A DNA stretch of 64,000 bases from Hymenobacter terricola (GTDB taxonomy: Bacteria > Bacteroidota > Bacteroidia > Cytophagales > Hymenobacteraceae). The notes beneath the pieces are model-generated. The model was not told the DNA's origin. It saw only the letters and a list, made by a program, of their open reading frames with translations, and searched no databases. This document shows positions 40,755 to 49,259 of the stretch, one piece after another (the first letter of the stretch is position 1; each line of letters opens with the position of its first letter). The stretch lies in contig NZ_JAGEMO020000051.1 in NCBI RefSeq assembly GCF_017921975.2, positions 1-64,000 of the forward strand, given 5' to 3'. Position numbers and translations under genes: made by a program.

Positions 40755-43343
40755 CTACATGAGATTATAGAATGCCTTTAATCGGTCGTCCGTTTCTTTT
40801 TCGCGGATATTCTGCAGCACGGCCTTCAACGTGGGGTTGGTGGGCATGAGCATAGCTAGGCCGCGATACGCGCCCAACCGGACGTAATACTGCGGTGCAT
40901 TGCGGGCGTATTCTTCCAGGACTCTTAGACCTTTGTCACGCTCTACGGGGGGAATGTGAGTCATGAGGGTGCCGAAGGATTGGAAGTACGCGTACAAATC
41001 GGCGTCGGCAACGTCAGACAGGCGGCGCAGGAACCACGGGTACTGGTCGAGGCCGCCATTGAGGGCATAAAAATCAGCTACGGCCAGGATTAGCGGGCTA
41101 CTGGTCGTGTTATCGAGGGCAGCAACCTGCTGGCGGGAATTGGTTTCGGGCTTTTTGGACAGGACTTCGACTGCGGCGGCCGCGACGAGGGCAGAGCTAT
41201 CGACAACGGCAGCCCCGTAAATCGGGCCGTAGCTGCCATCGGGAAAGCTGGCCAGGGTAACGATGGCCTGCGCCCGGACGCGGGGGTTAGGGTCGGTGGT
41301 AGCGAGGCGCTTGATGTCCTTGCGCATGCCTTCGGGCTCGGGGCCCCGGTAGCGGCGGAGGTGGTCGAGGGCCGTACGGCGGAGGGCCCAGAACTTGTCG
41401 TTCAGCGCGTTGCGCAGGAGGCTGCTCACCGATAACTCAGTGGTTTTATTCTGCAGCAGCTCCAGCACTTCGGATTTCTGCTGGTAGCTCTGGGCGTGGT
41501 AGAACTGGAAAATCAGCTCGTCCTGCGTCCGCTCTTCATCGAACTGGGCCAGGAGTTGGCTTTCGTTGTCAAATTTGACCAGGCTCGGCTTTTGGTTGGC
41601 GGGCAGCGTGAAGGTCTGGTCGGCCTTGGTGACGGTGAGGTGGTGCTCAGTGGGCTGGTTGCTGCCGGTCCAAACGGCCACCGTGACGGGCAGGCGGTAG
41701 ACGGGCTGGAACAGGGTATCCTGGGTTTGCTGCACGCGCAACGTGACCTGGCCGTTGGTGTAGGTGTGGGTGATGTGGAGTTCGGGATGGCCGCGCTTGA
41801 GGAACCATTGGTTGAAAAACCACATCAGGTCTTCGCCGGTGGTTTCTTCGAAAGCGACGCGCAGCTTGGAGATTTCAACTGCTGACTGCTTGTTTTGGGT
41901 CAGGTAGCGATTGAGGGCGGCGAAGAAGGCGTCGTCGCCCACGTACTTGCGCAGCATGTGCAGCACGCGCCCGCCCTTGTCGTAGGAATGTCGGTCGAAC
42001 ATGTCTTCCCGGCTGGCATAACGGTAGCGGATGAGGGGCTCGCGCTTGGACTGGGCTTCTTCGAGGTAGTTGTTTATTTTAATCTCCTGCACGAGGCCGG
42101 CCTCATCGGTACCGTACTTGTGCTCGGCCCACAGGTACTCGGAGTAGTCGGCAAACGACTCGTTCAGGGGCAGGTTCGACCACGATTCACACGTCACATA
42201 ATCGCCGAACCAGTGGTGGAACAGCTCGTGTGCGATGGTGGATTCGGCCGTTTGGTAATTGGCATCGAGCAGTTCGCGCCGGGTAGCCTGGATGATGTTG
42301 CCGTGGGTGGTGGCCGTGGTGTTTTCCATGGCCCCGCTCACGTAGTCGCGCACGGCTACCTGGGCATATTTTTCCCACGGGTACTCCACGCCCAGCTTTT
42401 TGGAGTAGAAATCCATCATTTCGGGCGTGTGGCCGAACACGGCGCGGGCTGTGGCCGCGTACTGCGGCTCGACGTAGTAGTCGACGGGTTTGCCGTGCCA
42501 GGAGTCGCTCACGACCGCAAAATCGCCGACGACCATCGTGGCCAGGTAGGGCGCGTGGGGCTCGCTGAGCTTCCAGGTGTCGGTACGCGTGCCGTCGGGG
42601 TTGGCGTGGGAGGAAATAAGGAGGCCGTTGGAAAGCGTCTTGAACTGCTTTTCCACGGTCATGCTGATTTCCTGGGTCATCCGCTGGTTGGGCTTGTCGA
42701 TGGTGGGAAACCAGCAGGAACTGGCTTCCGTCTCGCCCTGGGTCCAGATTTGGCGGGGCTTATTTTTTTCGAGGCCGAGCGGATTAATGAAATAAAGGCC
42801 TTTGTCGGAGGTAATGGCAGCCGAGCCGCCCTGGGGCAGCTCGTTGGGCTTGGCCACGTACACGATGCGCACTTGGTACGGGGTGCTGCGCGGGTACGGA
42901 TGGTCGAGGGCGATGACGAGCTTGCGCCGGTTGTAATTGTAGTTGAGGTTCTTATTTTTCTTGTCGCCGACCAACTCGACTTTCTGAATGTCGAATCCTT
43001 TGGCATCGAGCACCACTTCGGTCTGCGGGTAGAAGTGCGAGCGCAGCGTGAGGATGGCCGTGCCCAGCAGGTGTTGCTTTTTGTAGTCGAAATGCACGTC
43101 GAGTTTGGTATCAACCACCTCGGTGAGGATGGTGACGGCGGGCTGCAGTGGCGCTTCGGCCGGCAGCCACGAAGGCACCACAATGCCCGCGGACGAAGGC
43201 GCGGCAGGAACCGCCGGGGCGGCTTTTTTGTGAACTGGTGCCTTGCTTGGCCCCTTGCCGGGGGCCGGGGTCCCCGATTGCGCGACGGCCAGTAAGTGCA
43301 CAAATAACATCAGGGTGGTAAGGCCTGGAACCAGATACTTCAT
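40755..43343 (-). CDS. M1-family metallo-aminopeptidase, exported
   Basis: It is a zinc exopeptidase that removes N-terminal residues from peptides. The chosen ATG at 43341-43343 gives 862 residues with a signal peptide (MKYLVPGLTTLMLFVHLLAV) and a Pro/Ala-rich linker. Substrate-binding GAMEN is at about residues 337-341. The zinc motif is HELFHHWFGDYVTCESWSNL with His372, Glu373, His376 and the distal Glu395 in NESFADY. The C-terminal 230 residues have HEAT-like helical repeats (ALNDKFWALRRTALDHLRRY and similar). An upstream TTG would add 10 residues. It is divergent from the biotin carrier gene. Confidence 0.93.
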   Translation of the reverse strand: MKYLVPGLTTLMLFVHLLAVAQSGTPAPGKGPSKAPVHKKAAPAVPAAPSSAGIVVPSWLPAEAPLQPAVTILTEVVDTKLDVHFDYKKQHLLGTAILTLRSHFYPQTEVVLDAKGFDIQKVELVGDKKNKNLNYNYNRRKLVIALDHPYPRSTPYQVRIVYVAKPNELPQGGSAAITSDKGLYFINPLGLEKNKPRQIWTQGETEASSCWFPTIDKPNQRMTQEISMTVEKQFKTLSNGLLISSHANPDGTRTDTWKLSEPHAPYLATMVVGDFAVVSDSWHGKPVDYYVEPQYAATARAVFGHTPEMMDFYSKKLGVEYPWEKYAQVAVRDYVSGAMENTTATTHGNIIQATRRELLDANYQTAESTIAHELFHHWFGDYVTCESWSNLPLNESFADYSEYLWAEHKYGTDEAGLVQEIKINNYLEEAQSKREPLIRYRYASREDMFDRHSYDKGGRVLHMLRKYVGDDAFFAALNRYLTQNKQSAVEISKLRVAFEETTGEDLMWFFNQWFLKRGHPELHITHTYTNGQVTLRVQQTQDTLFQPVYRLPVTVAVWTGSNQPTEHHLTVTKADQTFTLPANQKPSLVKFDNESQLLAQFDEERTQDELIFQFYHAQSYQQKSEVLELLQNKTTELSVSSLLRNALNDKFWALRRTALDHLRRYRGPEPEGMRKDIKRLATTDPNPRVRAQAIVTLASFPDGSYGPIYGAAVVDSSALVAAAAVEVLSKKPETNSRQQVAALDNTTSSPLILAVADFYALNGGLDQYPWFLRRLSDVADADLYAYFQSFGTLMTHIPPVERDKGLRVLEEYARNAPQYYVRLGAYRGLAMLMPTNPTLKAVLQNIREKETDDRLKAFYNLM

Positions 43344-43440
43344 GCCAACAGCGACGGGCGAAAAACGCCTCAATTTCTGAATTAATTTGAGATTTGGCCT
43401 ACCTTTAACCCCGCTTCCGTCCTACCTCACTCGTTTTTAG

Positions 43441-43944
43441 ATGTTCCAAATTAGCACCGGCCCCGGCCAACTCTGGGAAGTTGACTACCGCGCCGCCGAT
43501 ACGGTGGCAATCAACGGCCAGCCTTTTGCCTGGGACCTAGCGGATTTGGGCGAAGGCCGGTTTCACATCCTGCACGAAGGTCGCTCCTATAATGCGGAAG
43601 TCGTGTCGATGGATGCCGCAATAAAAAGCATTTTGCTGAAAATAAATGGCCAGCAAATTGAGCTAACCGGCAAAGACCGGTTCGACCTGCTCCTCGAACG
43701 CCTGGGCATGAGCAACGCCGCCGTCGCGAAGGTCAATGAGCTAAAAGCCCCCATGCCCGGCCTCATCGTAGATATCCGGGTGGCGCCCGGGCAGGCCGTG
43801 CTCAAAGGCGACCCGCTGCTGGTGCTGGAAGCAATGAAGATGGAAAATATCCTCAAAGCGCCGGCCGATGGCACGGTGAGCAGCCTCAAAGTAACCCTGC
43901 GCGACAACGTGCAGAAAGGCCAGGTACTGGTGCAGTTCGCCTGA
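43441..43944 (+). CDS. Biotin/lipoyl-containing carboxyl carrier protein
   Basis: The 167-residue protein carries biotin for an acyl-CoA or pyruvate-type carboxylase. The C-terminal biotinyl domain (about residues 98-167) reads LKAPMPGLIVDIRVAPGQAV then LVLEAMKMENILKAPADGTV, with the biotinylated Lys133 in EAMKM. The N-terminal part, about 1-90, resembles the beta region of propionyl/methylcrotonyl-type carriers more than AccB of the acetyl-CoA carboxylase. Partner carboxylase and carboxyltransferase genes are not adjacent. A near-consensus TACCTTTA lies about 35 bases upstream. Confidence 0.88.
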   Translation: MFQISTGPGQLWEVDYRAADTVAINGQPFAWDLADLGEGRFHILHEGRSYNAEVVSMDAAIKSILLKINGQQIELTGKDRFDLLLERLGMSNAAVAKVNELKAPMPGLIVDIRVAPGQAVLKGDPLLVLEAMKMENILKAPADGTVSSLKVTLRDNVQKGQVLVQFA

Positions 43945-43964
43945 TTTTTTACTTGCGCTGTTCC

Positions 43965-44147
43965 ATGGATTCCTTCCGCCAACCACCGCCACAGGATGCC
44001 AATGACTGGCGGGATTCGGGCCGTAGAACAGCGGAGAATCATCGGACAATGATAGTAATCGTAACCACAATCGTGGCACTGCTACAGAAGCTTCGGCAAC
44101 CGGGCATCTCTAAAAGAATCGTAACCATTAGCTTCAACTTATTTTGA
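43965..44147 (+). CDS. Possible 60-codon gene coupled to pyrH
   Basis: A frame starting at the ATG at 43965 encodes MDSFRQPPPQDANDWRDSGR and ends with a hydrophobic segment MIVIVTTIVALLQKL and a short basic tail. Its TGA overlaps the pyrH TTG start (TTGA). I recognise no family and the codon use is only partly like the neighbours, so this may be a chance frame in the 200-base gap between the biotin carrier gene and pyrH. Confidence 0.25.
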   Translation: MDSFRQPPPQDANDWRDSGRRTAENHRTMIVIVTTIVALLQKLRQPGISKRIVTISFNLF

Positions 44148-44947
44148 AATACAACCGCATCCTCCTTAAACTCAGTGGCGAAGCGCTGATGGGCCAGCAG
44201 CAGTACGGCATCGATGCCGAGCGGCTGATGCAATACGCCTCCGAAATTAAATCGGTGGCCGCCACGGGCGTGCAAGTGGCCGTCGTGATTGGCGGCGGCA
44301 ACATTTATCGCGGCGTGCAGGCCGAAGCCTTCGGCCTCGACCGTGTGCAGGGCGACTACATGGGCATGCTCGCCACCGTCATCAACTCCATGGCGCTGCA
44401 AAGTGCCCTGGAAAAACTGGAAGTAAGCACGCGCCTGCTCTCGGGCCTCACCATTCAGCGGGTGTGCGAGCCGTATATCCGGCGGCGCGCCGTGCGGCAC
44501 CTGGAAAAGGGCCGCGTGGTGATTTTTGGCGCCGGCATCGGTTCGCCGTATTTTACCACGGACTCGGCGGCCTCGCTGCGGGCCATCGAAATCGAGGCCG
44601 ACGTGGTGCTGAAAGGCACGCGGGTAGACGGCATCTATACCGCCGACCCGGAGAAGGACCCCACGGCCACGCGCTACGCCGAAATTACCTTTGATGAGGT
44701 GCTGAGCAAGAACCTGAACGTGATGGATATGACGGCCTTCACGCTGTGCAAGGAAAATAACCTGCCGATTATCGTGTTCGATATGAACACGCCCGGCAAC
44801 CTGGAGCGTTTGCTCAACGGCGAATCGATGGGGACGCTGGTGAGTGCGGGCGGCACGGGCACCGGCCGCGATGGCCGCAAGCCGCTGCTGGACCCCAAGC
44901 ACAGCCCATTGCAGCCGCTGGTGGGCAACCAGCCGGAACAAGCTTAA
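44144..44947 (+). CDS. pyrH: UMP kinase
   Basis: It phosphorylates UMP to UDP in pyrimidine synthesis as a cytosolic hexamer. The 267-residue protein begins at TTG with KYNRILLKLSGEALMGQQQY, and has the glycine motif VVIGGGNIYRG, DYMGMLATVINSMALQSALE and the ATP-site region TGSPYFTTDSAA-like (read here as IGSPYFTTDSAASLRAIEIE), followed by VLKGTRVDGIYTADP. About 30 residues after GTLVS form a Gly/Pro-rich tail not usual for the family. It is followed by a heptamer inverted repeat and frr; pyrH-frr adjacency is common. Confidence 0.97.
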   Translation: MKYNRILLKLSGEALMGQQQYGIDAERLMQYASEIKSVAATGVQVAVVIGGGNIYRGVQAEAFGLDRVQGDYMGMLATVINSMALQSALEKLEVSTRLLSGLTIQRVCEPYIRRRAVRHLEKGRVVIFGAGIGSPYFTTDSAASLRAIEIEADVVLKGTRVDGIYTADPEKDPTATRYAEITFDEVLSKNLNVMDMTAFTLCKENNLPIIVFDMNTPGNLERLLNGESMGTLVSAGGTGTGRDGRKPLLDPKHSPLQPLVGNQPEQA

Positions 44948-44948
44948 C

Positions 44949-45044
44949 TTTTAGTTGTCAGATGCTCGTTGTCAGTTGTTAGTTTGCACCGAAAAACGGA
45001 CGACTGGCTTTGGCCTCTGACCACCAATAACTGACAACCAAACG
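44949..45044. repeat. Heptamer-word inverted repeat filling the pyrH-frr spacer
   Basis: The left arm (44950-44986) has TAGTTGT, CAGATGC, TCGTTGT, CAGTTGT, TAGTTTG. The right arm (45017-45044) is a partial inverse (CTGACCACCAATAACTGACA then ACCAAACG). It starts one base after the pyrH stop codon and ends two bases before the frr ATG. Confidence 0.75.
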
Positions 45045-45046
45045 AA

Positions 45047-45610
45047 ATGGACGAAGAAATTCAGTTTTACCTCGACGAGCTTGCTGAATCGATGAGCAAG
45101 GCGCTGGCGCACGTGGGCGTGGAAATGAGCCGTATCCGGGCCGGCAAGGCCTCGCCGGCCATGCTCGACGGCCTGCGCGTGGACTACTACGGCACCCCCA
45201 CTCCCATCGGCCAGATTGCGACCGTGACGGCGCCCGATGCCCGCTCGCTGCTCATCAAGCCCTGGGAAAAAAATATGGTGAGCGAAGTAGCCAAAGCCAT
45301 TAAGAACAGTGACCTGGGCCTGAATCCGGTGTCGGATGCCGACGGGGTGCGCCTCAACATTCCGGCCATGACCGAGGAGCGCCGGCGCGAGCTGGTGAAG
45401 CAGGCCAAGAATGAATCGGAAGCTGGCAAGGTACGGGTGCGCGGCATCCGCAAGGACGTGAACGAGTCGCTGCGCAAGCTTTTGAAAGAGGGCGCTTCGG
45501 AAGACGCCGTCAAAAGCGCCGAGGAGAAAGTGCAGAAAACGACGGATTCTTACATTGCCGAGGTTGAGAAGACGCTCAGCAAGAAGGAATCGGAGATTAT
45601 GACCATCTGA
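45047..45610 (+). CDS. frr: Ribosome recycling factor
   Basis: With EF-G it splits post-termination ribosomes. The 187 residues form the usual three-helix bundle and beta domain: RIRAGKASPAMLDGLRVDYY, GTPTPIGQIATVTAPDARSL and LLIKPWEKNMVSEVAKAIKN, then the Arg-rich ERRRELVKQAKNESEAGKVR. The ATG follows a repeat directly, so there is no own promoter room and it is probably cotranscribed with pyrH. A terminator follows. Confidence 0.98.
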   Translation: MDEEIQFYLDELAESMSKALAHVGVEMSRIRAGKASPAMLDGLRVDYYGTPTPIGQIATVTAPDARSLLIKPWEKNMVSEVAKAIKNSDLGLNPVSDADGVRLNIPAMTEERRRELVKQAKNESEAGKVRVRGIRKDVNESLRKLLKEGASEDAVKSAEEKVQKTTDSYIAEVEKTLSKKESEIMTI

Positions 45611-45632
45611 TTGAGTCCGCTTGAAAATGAAG

Positions 45633-45662
45633 AAGCCCGGCGATTTATCGTCGGGCTTTTTT
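45633..45662 (+). terminator. Intrinsic terminator after frr
   Basis: AAGCCCGGCG (45633-45642) pairs with CGTCGGGCTT (one G-U pair) around a 6-nt loop, followed by TTTTTT. It lies 22 bases past the frr stop. A short stretch of repeated CGCAGGGTT words (45678-45720) follows before nadD. Confidence 0.9.
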
Positions 45663-45723
45663 GTGGCTATTGTCGCACGCAGGGTTTCGCGGTGTTAAAA
45701 TCGCAGGGTTACGCAGGGCTGTT

Positions 45724-46293
45724 CTATTTCTTTCCTAACGCGGCTTCTACGGCGGCGGGCACCAGGTAGCGGATGGATTTGCCGGCACGGAGGCTTTCGC
45801 GGATGTAGGTGGCCGAAATATCCAGCAGGGGCGCGGTCAGGATTCGGACGCGGGGAAATAGCGCTAAATCTGGCAGCACGGTGCCGGGGCGCGGGTAAAC
45901 GTAGATATCGACCTCGGCCAGCAGGCGGGCCGATTCCTGCCAGCGGGGCAGGCCGGGGAGGTTGTCGGCACCCATCAGCAGCACAAAATCGTGGTTGGGG
46001 TGGCGCTGGCGCAGGGCACCGAGCGTGGCGATGGTGTAGCTGGGACGCGGCAGGCCGAACTCGATGTCCTCGGCGCGCAGGCGCGGGTTGCCGGCGAGGG
46101 CCAGCTCTACCAGATTCAGGCGCTCGGCTTCGGGCAGCAGGTCGGCGGCGGCTTTAAATGGATTGTGGGGCGTGACGACGAGCCAGACTTCGGCCAGGTC
46201 GGTGCGGGTGGCAAAGTGCTCGGCCAGGATGAGGTGGCCGGTGTGCACGGGGTTGAATGAGCCGAAGAGCAGGCCGATTCGCAGCCGGTTCAT
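45724..46293 (-). CDS. nadD: Nicotinate-nucleotide adenylyltransferase
   Basis: It adenylates nicotinate mononucleotide in NAD synthesis. The 189-residue protein has the nucleotidyltransferase motif GSFNPVHTGH (residues 11-20) and the second motif read as DISATYIRESLRAGKSIRYL near the C-terminus, plus LLMGADNLPGLPRWQ in the substrate region. Its ATG overlaps the gmk stop (ATGA), so the two are translated together. The convergent frr terminator lies beyond its stop. Confidence 0.96.
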   Translation of the reverse strand: MNRLRIGLLFGSFNPVHTGHLILAEHFATRTDLAEVWLVVTPHNPFKAAADLLPEAERLNLVELALAGNPRLRAEDIEFGLPRPSYTIATLGALRQRHPNHDFVLLMGADNLPGLPRWQESARLLAEVDIYVYPRPGTVLPDLALFPRVRILTAPLLDISATYIRESLRAGKSIRYLVPAAVEAALGKK

Positions 46294-46874
46294 ACAATGG
46301 CGGGCTCGGCGCTGATGAACTGGCGCACCAGCTTTTCGGCCTGGTCGGAGGCTACGTCGAGGTCGTCGTTGATGACGGTCACGTCGAACCGGTCTTCAAA
46401 GGCCAGCTCGAAATTGGCCTTGTACACCCGGGACGAAATGCTGGATTGCGAATCGGTGGCGCGTGCTTGCAGGCGCTGCTCCAGGACTTCAATGGACGGC
46501 GGGCGGACGAAAATCGCCAGCGCCCGGTCCTTGTAGAATTCCTTGATACTGAGGCCACCTTTCACGTCCACATCAAGAATGGCGTGTTTGCCGCTCTCCC
46601 AGATTCGTTCGACTTCCGACTTCAGCGTGCCGTAGAAAGCGCCTTCGTAGACTTCCTCCCACTCCACAAATTCGTCGTGACGGATTTTGTCCTGGAACTC
46701 CTGAGTGGAGATGAAATAGTAGTCTTTGCCATTGGCCTCGGTGCGACCGCGACGGTCACGGGTGCAGGCCGAAATGGAAAAGCTCAGCTCCGGTAACCGC
46801 TCCATGAGCCGGTGCACGATGGTGGTTTTGCCCGCGCCAGACGGAGCCGAAAACACAATAATTTTGCCTTGCAT
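46290..46874 (-). CDS. gmk: Guanylate kinase
   Basis: It converts GMP to GDP. The 194 residues carry the P-loop APSGAGKTT (residues 10-18), the GMP-binding segments SISACTRDRRGRTEANGKDY and FVEWEEVYEGAFYGTLKSEV, and the DVDVKGG motif. A TAGCTTTG box (46879-46886) lies only 5 bases upstream of the ATG, so the transcript may be nearly leaderless. It is followed by nadD in a coupled pair. Confidence 0.97.
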   Translation of the reverse strand: MQGKIIVFSAPSGAGKTTIVHRLMERLPELSFSISACTRDRRGRTEANGKDYYFISTQEFQDKIRHDEFVEWEEVYEGAFYGTLKSEVERIWESGKHAILDVDVKGGLSIKEFYKDRALAIFVRPPSIEVLEQRLQARATDSQSSISSRVYKANFELAFEDRFDVTVINDDLDVASDQAEKLVRQFISAEPAIV

Positions 46875-46878
46875 CGCG

Positions 46879-46886
46879 CAAAGCTA
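46879..46886 (-). promoter_or_regulatory. Candidate -7 element directly before gmk
   Basis: TAGCTTTG on the minus strand fits TAnnTTTG, 4 bases from the gmk ATG. It would give an almost leaderless mRNA. No -33 TTG is clear. Confidence 0.4.
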
Positions 46887-46903
46887 GCCAGCCGGAGCCG
46901 GTA

Positions 46904-47203
46904 TCAGGCCATTACAGCGCCTACGCGGGCCAAAATTGCTTCGGGCAAGCGGGCCGGAATGGGCCGGCGGGACACGCGCTGGTTCAAAAAACCGATAAAT
47001 ATGTGCTGCTTCTCAATGTCGTCGAAGCAGGGGGAACAATCGGTGCCGTGGTCGTAGAGAAAGTCCTCGTCTTCTGCGGTCACGGGCTGGCCTTCGATGA
47101 GCTGGTCTAGTACAGTATTCACGCGTTCGCAGTCGGGGCCATTGTCGGGGGGAGTGGCAACAGGAGCCGACGTGTTGGTTTGTGTAGTAGCAGCTTGGTT
47201 CAT
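46904..47203 (-). CDS. Putative zinc-binding anti-sigma factor
   Basis: The chosen ATG at 47201-47203 gives 99 residues starting MNQAATTQTNTSAPVATPPD. The segment LYDHGTDCSPCFDDIEKQHI holds a His-x3-Cys-x2-Cys motif, the hallmark of zinc-containing anti-sigma (ZAS) domains, and the rest is helical with QRVSRRPIPARLPEAILARV. There is no membrane segment, so it would act in the cytosol. It lies 72 bases downstream of an ECF sigma gene on the same strand, the classical sigma/anti-sigma pairing. In other ZAS proteins the zinc site responds to thiol oxidation; that role is inferred here. Confidence 0.75.
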   Translation of the reverse strand: MNQAATTQTNTSAPVATPPDNGPDCERVNTVLDQLIEGQPVTAEDEDFLYDHGTDCSPCFDDIEKQHIFIGFLNQRVSRRPIPARLPEAILARVGAVMA

Positions 47204-47275
47204 AATTGAAAATTGCGTGAAGACTGTGAGAGACAACGACGTGCAAGGCCACCGCAGCGTGCGCTTGCAGGGAGA

Positions 47276-47920
47276 TTAATTATTCTCGGGCTCGGTTAGT
47301 TCCGTTTCGTCGTCAATTGTATCATTACCATATCCCATTGATTGGGCGTACTTCTCGAGCTTATCCTTGAGGAAATTGCGGGCCCGGTGCAGGCGTGAAC
47401 GCACCGTACCAATCGGAATATCAAGCACTTTGGCCATTTCCTCGTAGGTAAATCCTTCGAGGTCGCAGAGGATGATGACGGTGCGAAAATCTACCGGCAA
47501 AGAATTTAGCGCACTAGCTACTTCGTCGCCAATCAGGTCGCGGGCCGATTGCTGGCGCATGTCGGACGACGACGCGCCGATTTCGCCCTCGGCCTCCACG
47601 TCATCGGGGTTATAATACCCTTCTATTTCGCTGTAATCGACTTTTGCGGGCTGTTTGCTCTTCTTGCGAAAGTCGTTGATGAACGAATTTTTGAGAATGC
47701 GAAAAAGCCACGCTTTGGCGTTGGTGCCGGGCTCGAAATATTCGAAAAAGCGGTACGCCTTAAGGTAGGTTTCCTGAACCAAGTCGTTGGCATCGTCCTC
47801 GTCGAGGGTGAGGCGGTAGGCAAAGTTGTAGAGCGGGTCGAGCACGGGCATCAACTCGGCCTGGAAACGCCGGTCTTTTTCCTCTTTGCTCAGTTTGACC
47901 CGTTCGGGAGAATCGCTCAT
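47276..47920 (-). CDS. ECF-type RNA polymerase sigma factor
   Basis: The 214-residue protein has sigma region 2 at about residues 25-95 (LYNFAYRLTLDEDDANDLVQ, ETYLKAYRFFEYFEPGTNAK, AWLFRILKNSFINDFRKKSK) and region 4 at about 140-205 (ALNSLPVDFRTVIILCDLEG, FTYEEMAKVLDIPIGTVRSR, LHRARNFLKDKL). An acidic linker of about 45 residues lies between them. It is followed by the zinc anti-sigma gene. The acidic tail DETELTEPENN is unusual but short. Its regulon cannot be read from the window. Confidence 0.94.
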   Translation of the reverse strand: MSDSPERVKLSKEEKDRRFQAELMPVLDPLYNFAYRLTLDEDDANDLVQETYLKAYRFFEYFEPGTNAKAWLFRILKNSFINDFRKKSKQPAKVDYSEIEGYYNPDDVEAEGEIGASSSDMRQQSARDLIGDEVASALNSLPVDFRTVIILCDLEGFTYEEMAKVLDIPIGTVRSRLHRARNFLKDKLEKYAQSMGYGNDTIDDETELTEPENN

Positions 47921-48206
47921 ACAGGTGGGCGGGGGAAATTGTGGGCCGAAACCTACGAAATAAAGGGGGACTTGAACAAATTTGGCTAAACCTAGTACTC
48001 GGTGGCGGTGCCTGGCGCGGTTGCTTCGGGCTGGTAGCGCTTATCAAATACCAGTCTTTGCCCCAGCCGGAAACGGCCGGGCTTAGGTGAATTTAGCACG
48101 CGAAACACTGCCCGATGTACGGATTGCGGCGGCTCGTAGGTTGCGCCGCCGGCCCCGGCCGTCAACTTAACGGCGCAAATGCGCCATTGTTTGCTGCTAA
48201 TGGGCT

Positions 48207-49259
48207 TTAATCGACCAAAAGTAACGGCTCCCAGGCCAATACCCGCGCCGCCACCACCATTGGCCCGATGGCGCGGATGCAGGTGCACGCCGCTGGCTGG
48301 GCGCGGCAATCTTCGCAGTTAGGCTTGTCGAAAACCACGTATTCGGCGTGCGGACCCAGCGGGGCCCAGCGGCCGGGGTGCATGGGCCGGATGGGCGGGT
48401 ACAGCCCCAACGCGTGGCGGCCCAGCGCGGCCGCCAGGTGCAGCGGGCCGGTGCTGCCCGCCACCAGGCCATCGGCGGCGGCGATGAAGGCAATGAACTG
48501 CGGCAGGCTGAGCTGGCCCGTGAGGTCGGCGGTGAGGAAAGGCGCGTGTTGGGACAGCCATTCGGCCAGCTCCTCGCCCTCCGCCGCCGTGCCGCTGATG
48601 AACACGCGGTGGCCGGCCTGGTGCAGCAGCCGGGCCAAGTGGCCGAAATGGCCGAGGCCCCACTCGCGGGCGCTGCCCCGGCTGCGCGGATGCAGAATGA
48701 CATTGAGCTGGCCGGGCTGGCGCTGGCGCAGGAGCTGCGCGAACTGCGGGGCCAACGGCGCTACGGCGTTCAGGCGCACCAAATCGGCAATTTCGGGTAG
48801 CGCCAACTCTGGCGGAGTGCCTAATGGCTGAAGCAGCTTCAGGTTCAGCTGGGCTTCGTGCAGGGGCGAGTGGCGGCGGCTGAGAGCCACCAGCCGGTTG
48901 CAGGTGAGCCAGTGCAGCCAGCGGTTGCGGGTGCCGATGCGGACGGGAATGCGGGCCTTTTGGGCGAGACGGGCGAGGGCTTTGTTGGGGAAAACGTGGA
49001 TGATGGCGGCGGCTCCGAAAGCCTGCAAAATGGCTACCTGCTCAGCCTGGGGCTGCTTCAGCAACTCATCAACGTTCAGAAAATCATCGACCCACGGGCA
49101 GGCAGCGGCCACGGGCGCGGTATAGGTGCGGCCGATGAGCACCACCCGGCAGCCGGGAAACAGCTGCTTGAGCCGGCCGCAGACCGGCAGGGTCAGCACC
49201 ACGTCGCCGATGGCGTCGGTGCGGGACACGAGGAAGGTTTGGCGGCTTTCCGGGCTCAT
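48207..49259 (-). CDS. Glycosyltransferase family 9 (heptosyltransferase-like)
   Basis: The 350-residue protein, from the ATG at 49257-49259, begins MSPESRQTFLVSRTDAIGDV. That start and the C-terminal ADGLVAGSTGPLHLAAALGR followed by LGLYPPIRPMHPGRWAPLG are GT9 signatures. Enzymes of this family add heptose or related sugars to the lipopolysaccharide core at the inner face of the inner membrane. The donor is unknown. Its start overlaps the stop of the preceding GT2 gene (ATGA), so both act in one pathway. About 285 bases between its stop and the sigma gene hold no gene that I trust. Confidence 0.9.
   Translation of the reverse strand: MSPESRQTFLVSRTDAIGDVVLTLPVCGRLKQLFPGCRVVLIGRTYTAPVAAACPWVDDFLNVDELLKQPQAEQVAILQAFGAAAIIHVFPNKALARLAQKARIPVRIGTRNRWLHWLTCNRLVALSRRHSPLHEAQLNLKLLQPLGTPPELALPEIADLVRLNAVAPLAPQFAQLLRQRQPGQLNVILHPRSRGSAREWGLGHFGHLARLLHQAGHRVFISGTAAEGEELAEWLSQHAPFLTADLTGQLSLPQFIAFIAAADGLVAGSTGPLHLAAALGRHALGLYPPIRPMHPGRWAPLGPHAEYVVFDKPNCEDCRAQPAACTCIRAIGPMVVAARVLAWEPLLLVD

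Noticed and set aside
45678..45720. Repeated CGCAGGGTT words after the frr terminator
   Set aside because: Only two to three imperfect copies; too short to call an element.
47992..48190. Minus-strand open frame ending RLGQRLVFDKRYQPEATAPG after the GT9 gene
   Set aside because: The end reads protein-like, but there is no convincing start and its upstream part overlaps the GT9 gene in another frame. Too weak to call; the stretch 47921-48206 is left without a gene.
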